Origin: Linanthus parryae
Lineage: Eukaryota; Streptophyta; Magnoliopsida; Ericales; Polemoniaceae
NCBI GenBank assembly: GCA_023055425.1
Contig: JALGPY010000003.1
Span: 22,441,001-22,505,000 of the forward strand
Direction of reading: 5' to 3'
DNA length: 64,000 nucleotides
Shown: in pieces, positions 1-10,346 of the stretch
Position numbering within the stretch: the stretch's first letter is position 1
Layout of the letters: the number at the start of each line of letters is the position of its first letter
The notes under the pieces: model-generated
Seen by the model: only the letters and a program-made list of their open reading frames with translations
The model's database searches: none
What the model was told of the DNA's origin: nothing
Made by a program: the position numbers and the translations under genes

Positions 1-1268
1 AAGAGCGTGGGCTTTTTCGGTTAACTCTTGTGACCACCGTAAGGGATGGTGGTGTACGCCCCTCAACATCATTTAGGCTGAGGCAACCGTACCACATGAA
101 ACCAACTCTACACGAAGGTCCACCCCAGATCAACAAGAGACCACAAGTTTCCACTTGAAAACAGAATATTCAGCTACAAGCAAAACTCAATCTAATTAGC
201 ACACTATAGGAAACTTAGGTATACTTTACATGTCATTCTTTCACAACTTCCAAAAATTCCCAGGACATCCTTAGTGAAACCTCTACACAAAAAATTAAAG
301 AATAAACATTTCCCTACTATGGCACTGCCTACTCAAAAGGATTCATTCACTAAGCTCTCTTCAGTTTCAAGATCTTCAATTGCCTTTTTCTCAATTTTCA
401 ATTTTTTTCATTTTTATGGATTTTCTCTTTTCTCATTTTTTTTTCACAATATCCAAACTCTATATGCAAGGCTTTGACACGAAAAAAATTTGACACAACA
501 CAACTCAACTTTTTGGTGGGTATACTCAATTATGTAAAAGTGCACACAGTATGTAAACTACTCTACACAATACGACAATATAAGGAAAAACATAACATAA
601 ACCACAATACTGACTCACAATACATCTTAGACACATCCTACATGTAACTGGCTATGCAAGACACTATGGCTAGCAAACAGATAAATCACCCCCACACTGA
701 ATGCTTCGTTGTCCTCAACGAATTCAGAGAGTATGCAAGAAGACTGAGCAATCAATGTGTAGGTCAGTAGATGAGATGGAGCTATGGCATACTTATATAA
801 ATGAAACACAAAATTTAGCAAGAGAAAAAGATACTCACAACCACCTCAAGGGTGGGGAGAAATCACGCCAAGCAGTCCCCAAGCACAGTTGTGGTGCCAC
901 CATGCTCCTATACAGTCAATGTGTACTCGCACACCGGGGTCGACTGCCTCCTCTGCTAAAATCCATGTCTGAAGAATCCCCAACTCGCTAATGCAAGCCC
1001 CTGTGAAGGTCATGTGTGCCATGGCACACCGGGGTAGATTCTCCCATATCCTGCTCAAATATGTCACTAGGAAACATCATTAGTCCCTCTCTCTCTCATC
1101 TCTCCAACTAACATAATAAAATAACTGAATTTAAAACAAACTCCCTAATCTAATGCAAATAAGTAGGTTGGGTTGCCTCCCAACAAGCGCCTTGTAATTT
1201 AAGGTCGACGACCCGACCCAGTTACCTCAGACATGAGACTTTTCTCTCCACTTTTTCTTCTTCCACCA

Positions 1269-2189
1269 TCACTTTTCCCTTTGTCTCTTCTCAAGTAAGC
1301 ATTCATGAGATGTATATGGTGCAAAGAAATATAAGTTGTTAGCCGCCACATGCCTCACTCTACCTTTCCTCTTCTTCTTCTTCTTCTTCTTCTTCTTCTT
1401 CCAATTCTTCAAAATTACAGTCGTCGAGGATTTGCCATTTGAATATAGCATCTCAAGTGGAACGACTTCAACAATAAGTTCTGACTTTCCTGCTTCCTTC
1501 CCTAGCTCTTGTCTCGGAATCACGGGTGGCAAGTCATGTATTGTGTAAAATTGGGGTCTTTTCTCTTCCTCGTGCGATTCGCCCAATTTTATGATATCCA
1601 AGAGATATGGACTAGGCGGAGGAACTTCTTGATACATGTCCTTGGAAACATCTCCATGCAGTAATTCCTTAGCTTCACGACTTTCTTCCTCAAAGAAAAT
1701 ATCTTCAGTGGGCCATAAACTTGCGATGTCCACACTCTCCCATTCATGCCATGGATCCGGAATTATGCGAGGCACAAGTTGTATAGGCTTCACAATATCA
1801 TCCCAATCTGAGTCCGAATCTGAGTCTGAAGCGACAAGAGGATCTATTACTTCATGATGGACAATATTATAAACATAGATCTCTGGGGGTTCTTCTTCTT
1901 CCTCTTCGCACTCCTCAACTAAGTCAGGAATGATACTACTCGGCCCATCGTCATTATCTGCATATGCCAATGCACTCGAAAGTTCTGCCAAGCGTTGTCC
2001 ATGACGCATGACAGTTTCCTCCATCCTATCCAGCCCTTCCTCCATTCTGTCCCTTTGTACTAGCATGAGCTTTAATATTTCTTTCATATGCTCATCTTCT
2101 TGATTGCAAGGAGGAGGAGTGTAAAATTCTCCATATGAGTAGTACGGCGAATAGCCTGAATATTGCCCATGATAATTTTGCCCCCACAT
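1269..2189 (-). CDS. Intact 306-aa acidic/basic ORF of LARD-like element, function unknown
   Basis: The first in-frame ATG is at 2189, about 120 bp after the primer site, and begins MWGQNYHGQ. The N-terminus is rich in Tyr, Gly and Ser, followed by a probable coiled coil (repeated RMEE with heptad spacing, residues about 45-75). The middle is strongly acidic (an EEEEEE run and a DSDSDSDWDD stretch). A lysine run near the C-terminus, encoded by a (CTT)n microsatellite at 1370-1402, precedes a basic tail. I see no zinc knuckle, DTG/DSG protease or YXDD motif. The ORF is uninterrupted although the element lacks pol. It could be a diverged gag-like protein; that is not established. Confidence 0.55.
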   Translation of the reverse strand: MWGQNYHGQYSGYSPYYSYGEFYTPPPCNQEDEHMKEILKLMLVQRDRMEEGLDRMEETVMRHGQRLAELSSALAYADNDDGPSSIIPDLVEECEEEEEEPPEIYVYNIVHHEVIDPLVASDSDSDSDWDDIVKPIQLVPRIIPDPWHEWESVDIASLWPTEDIFFEEESREAKELLHGDVSKDMYQEVPPPSPYLLDIIKLGESHEEEKRPQFYTIHDLPPVIPRQELGKEAGKSELIVEVVPLEMLYSNGKSSTTVILKNWKKKKKKKKKKRKGRVRHVAANNLYFFAPYTSHECLLEKRQREK

Positions 2190-2307
2190 GATCACCAAAT
2201 TATCTGTATAATAATTTTCTAGGGAGCCGGTGAGATTAACAAATAAATAAATAAAGACAGAAAGATAAAATCCCTAAAGTTAATAATCCTAATCAATTCA
2301 ACCGAAG

Positions 2308-2325
2308 TCCCCGGCAACGGCGCCA
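2308..2325 (-). promoter_or_regulatory. Primer-binding site, tRNA-Asp type
   Basis: The minus strand reads TGGCGCCGTTGCCGGGGA, the complement of the 3' end of plant tRNA-Asp(GTC) including CCA. This primer is typical of Athila/Tat-related gypsy elements and their non-autonomous derivatives. It fixes the element's orientation and the inner end of the LTR. Confidence 0.85.
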
Positions 2326-2331
2326 AAAACT

Positions 2332-3943
2332 TGACACGATTCAACCGCAAGTGTACGGCTGTCGCGTGTAGTAATATCCGGTAATCCGGGTTAGTCGAAC
2401 CCAAGGTACTTTTCATGAATTAACGAGGATGATTAACTTAGTGTGGGCAAGCAATTGTATTGTTTTACTAAACTAATATTTTAAATAACATAATAATTAT
2501 TAAAAGAGAGATTAATACGAGGGACAAGTATCAGGATTTTTCTAGGATCACTAGGTGAACACCGTTAACGAATTACGTTTTGAAACACAGATAATGTTTT
2601 AATTTGCCAAACGAGCAATAAAGCTAACCGAGTTACCAAGCTAGCTTTCTATGCCTGGGTCAAATTACAACCGAGTTACCAAGTTCTAATTATCCCTAAA
2701 ACATATAATGACGATCATCTAATTCTACTCAACGTTCATAGTCGGTGGTTGATTTCTCTAACCTGTGACTACGTGCTTAATTCAATTATCCGGGTAATTC
2801 GTTGCTTTCACTATCGTATTACCTATAATCTTCCTACTGCAACGTCTCACAATAGCAAGATAGATTAAGAGTATGAATTAAACATAGCAAACAAGAACAT
2901 CATCAATTAAGTTTAAGCAAAACGTGAATCAAATTCATAATCCGCCAAAACGGCTTCAAACCCTAGCTACCATGGAGAAATCCCAATAATAAACTTAGCT
3001 ACTGCGATACATGATCAACACGATGAATTTTATATTGATCATGATCAAAAACAATAAAAAAGATAGAGAAGAGAGATTAAACGATGGAATCCTCGCTCTC
3101 ATGACGAACTCCAAGCTCCAAGCCTTCCTCCAACTTGTTCTTCCTTGTCCCCAGCAGCCTGCTCTGCCTTTAGGTCCTAAAAATCGTCATGTATAGGGCT
3201 GGGCACGATTTTTAATGTATTTTGGCCGAATTTGCAATTCAACCCCTCTAGTTTGCAATTCTCGGACAGATTTCATAAGCTGATCTTGCGCGGGACTTTT
3301 CTCCCTCATCCGGACTCCGTTTCGGGCCTATCTTATATCGTTGGAAAGCCCTGGATGTCTACTTTCTAATGGCATATGTCTTGGTCCAAAATGGTATACG
3401 TAACTCCAGATACATCCAGAGGAGTGCACACTGGTCCGGTGAAACTTTACCAGCTTTTCTTCGTTTTTGTGTCAACTTCGCCGGACCATATCTTTCTCGT
3501 CCAAACTTTGATTGAGCTCCGTGACCTACCGTTTGAAAGATATTTGAGTCTACTTTCATTTGGCACAGGTATTACTATAGCAGGTTTTGTATAACTCAAG
3601 ATATCATCAAAATAGTGAAGGATGGTCACTTTTGCTCCTCTAACTTTGCTTCTCTTGCGTACTCTTTGACTTTCGAAGCTCGTTTCTTCTCTCCAATTGC
3701 TCTCCTCATGCAATGTTCCTGTAAATCACAACACGAACACTACCGCGAAGATCAAATGTAACAAAATCATACAAATCATAAGTAAAACTATTCAAGAAAC
3801 GCCCGGATTGTACGTTTAAGCTCTAAAACATCATAAAACTCATTTTCTTCTCAAATAAGCCCGAAATTCGTCACTTTGCACCGAAACGCATACAAATAAA
3901 AATATAAAGTGTATATAGGATGACTCTTATTAAGGAGTTATCA
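2332..3943 (-). repeat. 5' LTR of the LARD-like element
   Basis: On the minus strand this block starts TGATAACTCC at 3943 and ends CGTGTCA at 2332, six bases before the primer-binding site, so it has TG..CA termini. It is about 1.6 kb. A stretch near 3329-3350 (TTATATCGTTGGAAAGCCC on the plus strand) resembles a motif common in long gypsy LTRs. The partner LTR is not in the window, so the ends rest on termini and primer-site position only. Confidence 0.65.
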
Positions 3944-4263
3944 GGCGCTACAGTACGTCCTGGCCCCACCGAAAAGAAATCGGCTTAGCCGGTTTTTCCC
4001 GGTAATTACGATTTTGCCCGCTAAAAGACAAAAAATGGACCCAGGTCGCCGCCATCAGAAACTTGGATAGAAATGTAAAGATATGGATAAAACTGTAAAC
4101 TTAGAGATAAAACTACAGATATAAATAATTAGAACTCGACATAAATGAATAGAATCGGATAAAACTTAAACTAATCAAATAGAAACGCAAACTACGCTCT
4201 ACAACTAAGCTATTACAGCAGATTTGCAAGCACTGAAGGTTTAAAACGAAGATACATGACTTG

Positions 4264-4677
4264 TCAAACATAAAAGTGGACAGAAGCACACCTTGCGACG
4301 GTCGTTTCACTTAAAAAAATAACAATAATTGGAAAAAATAACGAAAATGCAAGAACGATGATGCATGTGTGTGATATCCTTTGTCTCTTTAGCATTTCTT
4401 GATTTTCAGACTTCATTCGTCTTGTTGTTTCAATAATTGTGGACCATCGTTGCATTGTCTCCTCGCAAAAGCATGGAGGTTCTTCGTCCGCCCATACAAA
4501 GTAACTACATTGAGACCCCTGAGGCAGTGGGCACCGGAAGAAATCTCGACCTGAGTTCTTTGTGTTAGGACCAGCTCTTCTCATCACTCGTATTCTTCCA
4601 CAGTTACAATAGCTTGGTCCATACTCGGGGTTACGACGGTATTGGTTAGAGGAGGAGTTGAATGAGGTATGTGACAT
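4264..4677 (-). CDS. GRF-type zinc-finger small membrane protein (At4g04775-like)
   Basis: This 137-aa ORF starts at an ATG (4677). Residues 24-64 show the GRF zinc-finger pattern: C24-x-C26, then G43-R44-D-F-F-R-C49, C57, and F60-V-W62-A-D64. A charged, probably coiled-coil stretch (about 75-100) and a hydrophobic membrane segment (about 103-123) follow. This is the layout of the plant At4g04775-like family, whose function is unknown; the zinc finger of other GRF proteins binds nucleic acid. It lies downstream of the Ulp1-like gene, same strand, inside the MULE. The frame is intact, and all four Cys are present. The end after the membrane segment could be altered by an unseen intron. Confidence 0.75.
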   Translation of the reverse strand: MSHTSFNSSSNQYRRNPEYGPSYCNCGRIRVMRRAGPNTKNSGRDFFRCPLPQGSQCSYFVWADEEPPCFCEETMQRWSTIIETTRRMKSENQEMLKRQRISHTCIIVLAFSLFFPIIVIFLSETTVARCASVHFYV

Positions 4678-5174
4678 GGTGGTAATGAGAATTTGGAGAT
4701 ATTTGGAGGAGGAGAAGATGGTGGAGAGCAGGAGTTAAATGGCATATGTGCTTGTGCAAGAGTGGTTGGGTGTATAAGTAGGAGAAGACAAGGGGTGGTT
4801 TGTTGTTGGACATAAATGTGGAGTAAAGGGTTCATAATGACAGGTTTGACTACACTGACACCAAAGATCAAGTATATGCTGATTAACAAAGTAAAGGAAT
4901 CAGTGAATGTGGTCACGAGTGAGAGATTGATTTGACCAAAATGTAGATAGAAATCTAAAACATACAGACTGATTTTATAAACAGGTAGAATGCAATGTAG
5001 TTCACATGAACAAAAATAGTTAAGTTCATAGTTTTGAAACCAACACCACACAACCATTACAGCCACAGAAAGATTCACCACTCTCATTGTCAACATTGTC
5101 AAACAAACAAACATAAACCGTTAAATTGTTTTTAAAACAACACAAATCACATATTTCTCCTAGTGATGGACTAC

Positions 5175-6649
5175 TCAAAAGTAACGATTCCTAAAGGCTG
5201 AATAGATCGTAGGTATGTCCATGTACTTTCTGGCGAATAAGTCCTCATTGTTTGCCTCAGCTTTGAATTTGTCCACAGCATCAAGAAGGTCCCGTCGGAG
5301 TTCGTTGAACTCAGAAAGGCCAATTTCATTGGCGAGCCAGATTCTTATGTATTTTTAATTAATCTTTATCCTCTAGACAGGTTCTGGGATCAGCTCCCTC
5401 AAATTTGTCATGTAGAAGCACACGTATGCTCCACAATCATAGATGGAAAAAGAAAAGTAAACAGTATTACACAACAATTGGATAAAAATGTAAACAAGCT
5501 AGACTGAAACATTAGTATGTAGACATTACTTGTTATGTTGTCTTGGAATGTCAGGTTTTGTCCAAACAATCTCCTGCTTTCTGATGTCATGAACAGTTCT
5601 ATATTTTGGCAGGGATATGTTGAAATTTGAGTGCATTTGTCCAAGCTTCTCACGGATCGCATCCGATAGGTAAATTTACCTCGACATGGGATCAATGATG
5701 TACACCTTTTTTTCAATAAAGTGCAATACCATGATAAAGTAATGCGTTTCGTGGATGTTAAGGGGAATAGAAACCTGTACATAAGCCAAAGAACAAAGAA
5801 AATAAAAAATGCTCTTGCTATTGACGCTTGGAGGACTGGGAGGTAACGTTTACCATAGACATCGAGTTCATGTCACCCATGTACAACGGATTTATCTCAC
5901 CATTTACATTCTTCTGACCCAATGGTTGTGCATGTAAATGACCGCATTAAATTAGAAATGTAGTATTGATCAATCAACGGCGGAATTAAGTGAAATGATT
6001 CCAATGTTTTAATTACTTACAGCATACATGCATGGAAATAACCAGAACTTCTTCTCCTCATCAGTCCTAAATTTCTCTTGGAGGTGAGGGATGTCGGACA
6101 TGCAGTCGAGCATCTGCAGATTGTATAGATACACGTTTGGATAAAAGTTTAAAACAGTTAAACAGTTCTGTTAACGTTCTAATTTTAGAACATAACATTC
6201 ATTGTGAACATAGAACATAAAGTAAAGATTATTTATTCATTTACCGTATCTCCTACGTAGGTAGGAGCCTCCAGCTGCCGTGAATAATCCTTTGCCATAT
6301 TAGCCATTCCATTTATTTCAACAAGGAGGTTACTATAGAGAAAGGGTACGTACCATTTTATCAACAAAGAGCCATTCCATTTATAAATAAACAATGAGAT
6401 TGATCAATCACAAACATTTTAATGTAGAGAAAGGGTACTCACTATTGAAATGGAGTCCTTAGTTCCGGCTTCTCATTCAGGCCCTCAACAGCCTGACGAC
6501 TCATGTAGAAATGCAACCAGCAGTCTTCCACTTCCGGCATTATTGGCAGCACAACATCAAACGTGCCCTGCACCCTTACTCTCTCCGAGGTTCTCTTTGG
6601 GCCCTTTACTGTCTCTCTCTCTCCCCCCTCTTCCTCTTCCTCTTCCTCT

Positions 6650-6680
<31 letters not shown>

Positions 6681-9665
6681 CTGTTCGATGGACTGACAAT
6701 ATTCTTTTCGATGGGAGAAGCTGGCACCTTGGGTCATCCATGAGCAGGCCTGATGGGTGGGAAAACCCTTGGTGATGCATGACCAGGCATGGTGGGAGTT
6801 GAAGATACTTGTATTGGAGACTTCGATGGAAGATTGTTGGATTCTGCCTGCAATCACAAACATATGGATAGAAATCAAAACATTACAGTATGACACATCA
6901 AAGTGATAGACATATAACTTATCAAATTGTTGCAAACCATTGACTTTGAATAAACTTGTAACTGTGGTATCTACTGTACTGTGCTAATGTGGCTCTTTTG
7001 GGTGAATTTCGGCGTTGCCCTCGGATTCTTGTTGTCTTCCCTCTCTTTAATTTCCCTCATCTTGTTGTTGTTTCTCTTCATGTTCTTCTTCCTCCTCTTC
7101 AGGGTACTACATTTGCTTACCCAACCTCTTCTCTAGTACCCTCCGTACGGCATGTTCGACAACGCGTCCGATTTGTTCATTCACCATTAACATGACCTCA
7201 TCCCATTGCTCTCTTTTGCTGAAATTAGGTTTGAAAACATCTTTTCTTGGTGGGAGTGGAAGCAACTCCAGCTGCATTGTTCAAAAACAGGGATATCAGA
7301 TAAGTTTTTGCTGATAGAAATGTAGATCACATAGAAGGTATTGATATAGTTACAGGTCTTACTGTATTCTGTACTTTTGTACAAATTTCCATCTGGAATT
7401 CAGGTTATCAGTGTCCCATACATCAGTCTAGGCATTGCCTCTGCATCTTCACATCCTTTAGGGTGTTTGTGGTGCTTTGGAACGAACTTCTCCAAATACA
7501 CAATCTGTACATACAAAACAGATTTGTTATACAATTGGATAGATATTATGGACACACAGATAGACAACTAAAATTGTAGTTACCATTGGTATCAACAAGC
7601 AACCAGCCCCTCGGATTGTCTCCTTCAATTTAACCGTAGTGTGCTGAGCTTTAAGGAACTGGAGCCAAGTTCCTACCCAATTAACCTTTTCTTGCCTCTC
7701 CAGATCCATGACATACTGAACTAGCGTGTTTCTAACTCCTATTCTTGTGTTGGGCATCCCAAAACATGCTAAAAAATGAACACCACTTCCCTCGTCTTCC
7801 ACTCATCACTTAGTATCTTATTATCTTTTTTCTCGAATCAGGGATAGTAATCAGTGACATTTGTGCATGAAGTGAGGTCAAGCTCACGGGCCAATTTCTT
7901 CGAAATCACATCGGATTCCTCTTATTCAAGAATTTCCCTTGTGGTACTCACCCCAAGAACCAGCCAACTGTCTCATCTGTGATTCTATACTCCTGACCAT
8001 GGGCAGAGATAGATTGTGTGGCAGGGTCATAGGCATCGTATATGAAAGCATTGAAAGGTTCAGGTGTCCGCAAATTGTCCAAATGCCTTAATCCCCCCAG
8101 TCCTATCTTCTCAATCCAATCCTTTTGCTCAGTAGTCATTCCTTTGTACAGATCGCGAATCTTTGGTAGGGACATGTAACTCTGCCACCTCTCCTTTTTC
8201 CCACCCTTTTTTTTGTCATGATTTTGCCACAACTTCCCTTTCCTTCAACCTTTCCACAACTCTTGCATTTTTTGAAACCCTCTTAGGCTTTGTTTGAAGG
8301 ACACCTTGCTCCTCTAAAATTTCTCTTCTCTTCCTCTCATGAGCTGCTTCTTTGAGGTATATGTCCCTCTGGTCATCAGTCATGGAAAACCAGTCTCCCT
8401 TATCTTGTAGAATCAATACCCTCGACATGCTTGTAGTAGTCAATCCTCTTCGTCCTACAATCCAGTTTAAAACAAGTTCAGAGACAGAAAGATATATCTG
8501 GCATATAGATAGAAATCTAAAACATTTAAATCACACTGTCAAGGCTCAGTAATATCAACAATAAACAAAGCCATAAGTTTGAAAGAATGTTAGATACAGA
8601 TGTGTAAAATAATTTTCTTTGATTCAATGAATAAAATCTCAACATCAAAGCAAGAAAGAAGTCTAAAAACAGCAGATTGGAGTGTATACAGAGCAGATAA
8701 AACTTAATGCACAGAGCTTAAAACAATCTAGGTTGTGGATAGAAGTGGAACTCACCGAAACCGGATGAATGCTTTAGTAGCTCCAGTAGATGTTTCTTGT
8801 TGTGGTGCTGTTTCTTTTTGTGGCGCTGTTTCTTTTTGTGGTGCTGTTTCTTGTGGTGGTGCTATTGCCTCATTATACTCAGAATCTTCATGTTCCCTTT
8901 GTTTTGAAGTGGATCTTGGTTCCACCCTGTAGTCATCACCACTTTCTGTCTAAGAGGATTGTTCATGTTGCCTCTTTGGTTTGACTTGTTCTTTGTTGGA
9001 GTCCAGCCTTCTCTTAAGTCTAGGGCTTTTCCGGCTACCTTCTTCGATTTCAGTTTGGGATTTTGGGGCTAGGGTTGGGTTTTCCTTATGAACTTCCTGT
9101 GGTTTCTCCACATTCCCACCTTCTCCATCCCCTACATTCCCACCTTCTCCAGACCCTAAATTCGGTGGTAAATGGTCATCGGTAGGTTTCAATCCATAAA
9201 AAAACACAAAAAAGCAAGTTCAGAAGTTGGAATACATGTGACTAGTGCACCGGTTGTGTCATGGGTTTCACCAATTTCATCTCCACCGGTTGTGTCCTGA
9301 GTTTCATCAATTTCATCGACTGGTTTTTGAGTCTCTTTAATTTCATCCTCGCCTAGGATGCTGTCTTCCTGCTCTTTGTTGTTATCTGGTACTCCGATTG
9401 TCTCTTGGGTTTCTTCAGTTTCTTGGCGCTTTACAGAAGGTTTTGCAATGAGATATGGGTTTTCTTCTTTTCTCTCCGATATGGAGGTCTCCGGAGTTGC
9501 ATCGATTCCCTCTTCATTTTGGGCTACGTTGGTCGCCGGAGTAACCTCTGTATTTTCTGAGACATGCCCACTTTCTTCCACATCCATTGTAATCGACTTT
9601 TTCACTTCATCACAAACATCCATCGTGATTTTTGAAGGAGAAACAGATTCATCAATGAGATCCAT
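5175..9665 (-). pseudogene. Ulp1-like (C48) cysteine protease gene of the MULE, multi-exon, broken
   Basis: The start ATG is at 9665 and the last codons end at 5175. The N-terminal part is acidic and repetitive (ETQDTTG, PQKETA repeats) with a basic, NLS-like stretch (KSPRLKRR). A middle part resembles the region preceding Ulp1 domains in plant transposon genes (about 8443-6440). The protease part lies in exon 5774-5530, with His in ETHYF (about 5743), Asp in YIIDP (about 5690) and Gln in DIPRQHN, and in a following exon with DCGAYVC (Cys codon 5433-5435). Clean introns end some exons (for example TATGCT|GTAAGT near 6029). Breaks: TAG at 8950-8952, a frameshift near 8220-8232, and TAA at 5676-5678. 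Known Ulp1 enzymes process or remove SUMO; activity is unlikely in this copy. Confidence 0.75.
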
Positions 9666-9696
9666 GAAATTGCAGAAGATGAAGTGCAGAAGATGA

Positions 9697-10346
9697 GAGA
9701 TTGGATGAGAGAGAGAGAGATCTGTGGTGGTTTCAGAAGATGAAGAGAGAGTTTGAGAGTTTGATGTGAGACATTAAAATCAAATTTGAATTGAATTGGC
9801 AAGTTGAGATGATGACTGAATTGGGAACCCAAATGCCATCAATGGTGGTGGTTTCACTAGCCGTTAATAGGGGCAGTTACCTTTTGCAGCTGAAGAGACA
9901 TGTCATGGAGAAAGAAAATTATATTCCCATTCCAGTTGCTTTGTATTTTTATCTGAGATAGTTATTGGATTTGTATTTTCTACATTTTTATCCAGAATAG
10001 TTTAGGGTTTAGGGTTTAGGGTTTAAGGTTTAAAATGTCTTATACGCTTAATGTTCTCTCTATTGGTTTTGTATTTCTATCAGGCGGGTCACAATGTCTG
10101 TCAGAACAGAAATCAATGTTTACTTTGTTTTTCTTCTTCATTATTTCCTATAGAACATTAATTTAGGCGTGCTAATAATAACTATCAGGCCTTGAGCCGC
10201 AACATTAAAGATTTATGTTGTTTCCAAAGCTAATGTAATTTCCAATGATAGTAATCATCCAACTCTCTGCATTGTGCATTATCAGTTTGAACTGAACAAA
10301 CAACTCTCAGTTTGAATTACAACTCTCTGCATTCTCCTCCAAAACA
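9697..10346. promoter_or_regulatory. Divergent intergenic region between Ulp1-like and MURA genes
   Basis: This stretch separates the start codons of the two oppositely transcribed MULE genes, so it should hold both promoters. It contains a (GA)n tract (about 9705-9720), three TTTAGGG units plus TTTAAGG (10001-10028), and several TTTxTATC motifs (9948, 9985, 10073). I see no unmistakable TATA box for either gene. Confidence 0.5.
10001..10028 (+). repeat. Interstitial telomere-type repeat (TTTAGGG)3
   Basis: Three perfect copies of the plant telomere unit TTTAGGG are followed by one TTTAAGG variant. Short telomere-type motifs (telo boxes, AAACCCTAA) are known regulatory elements in plant promoters. 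Here the repeat sits between two divergent genes of the element. Confidence 0.9.

Larger units (their letters stand above)
1..3943 (-). mobile_element. LARD-like LTR retrotransposon, partial (3' LTR outside window)
   Basis: Read on the minus strand, the order is a long LTR (3943 to 2332), a tRNA-Asp primer-binding site (2325-2308), a single ORF (2189-1269) and a long non-coding 3' part reaching the window edge. The non-coding part holds a GGGAGGCAACCC-type block (about 1170-1191) and a GTGTGGGGGTG purine-rich stretch (about 686-699); both motifs recur in plant Ty3/gypsy derivatives. I find no gag, protease, reverse transcriptase or integrase, which fits a large non-autonomous derivative (LARD). 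No second copy of the LTR start is seen at 1-700, so the 3' LTR lies to the left or is deleted. Element class is inferred from structure and primer site. Confidence 0.7.

Noticed and set aside
4584..5114. 176-codon minus-strand frame overlapping the GRF gene
   Set aside because: It shares bases with the 5' end and upstream region of the GRF ORF in another frame, and its hydrophobic and Pro/Ser-rich composition follows base composition; the GRF frame has clear motifs.
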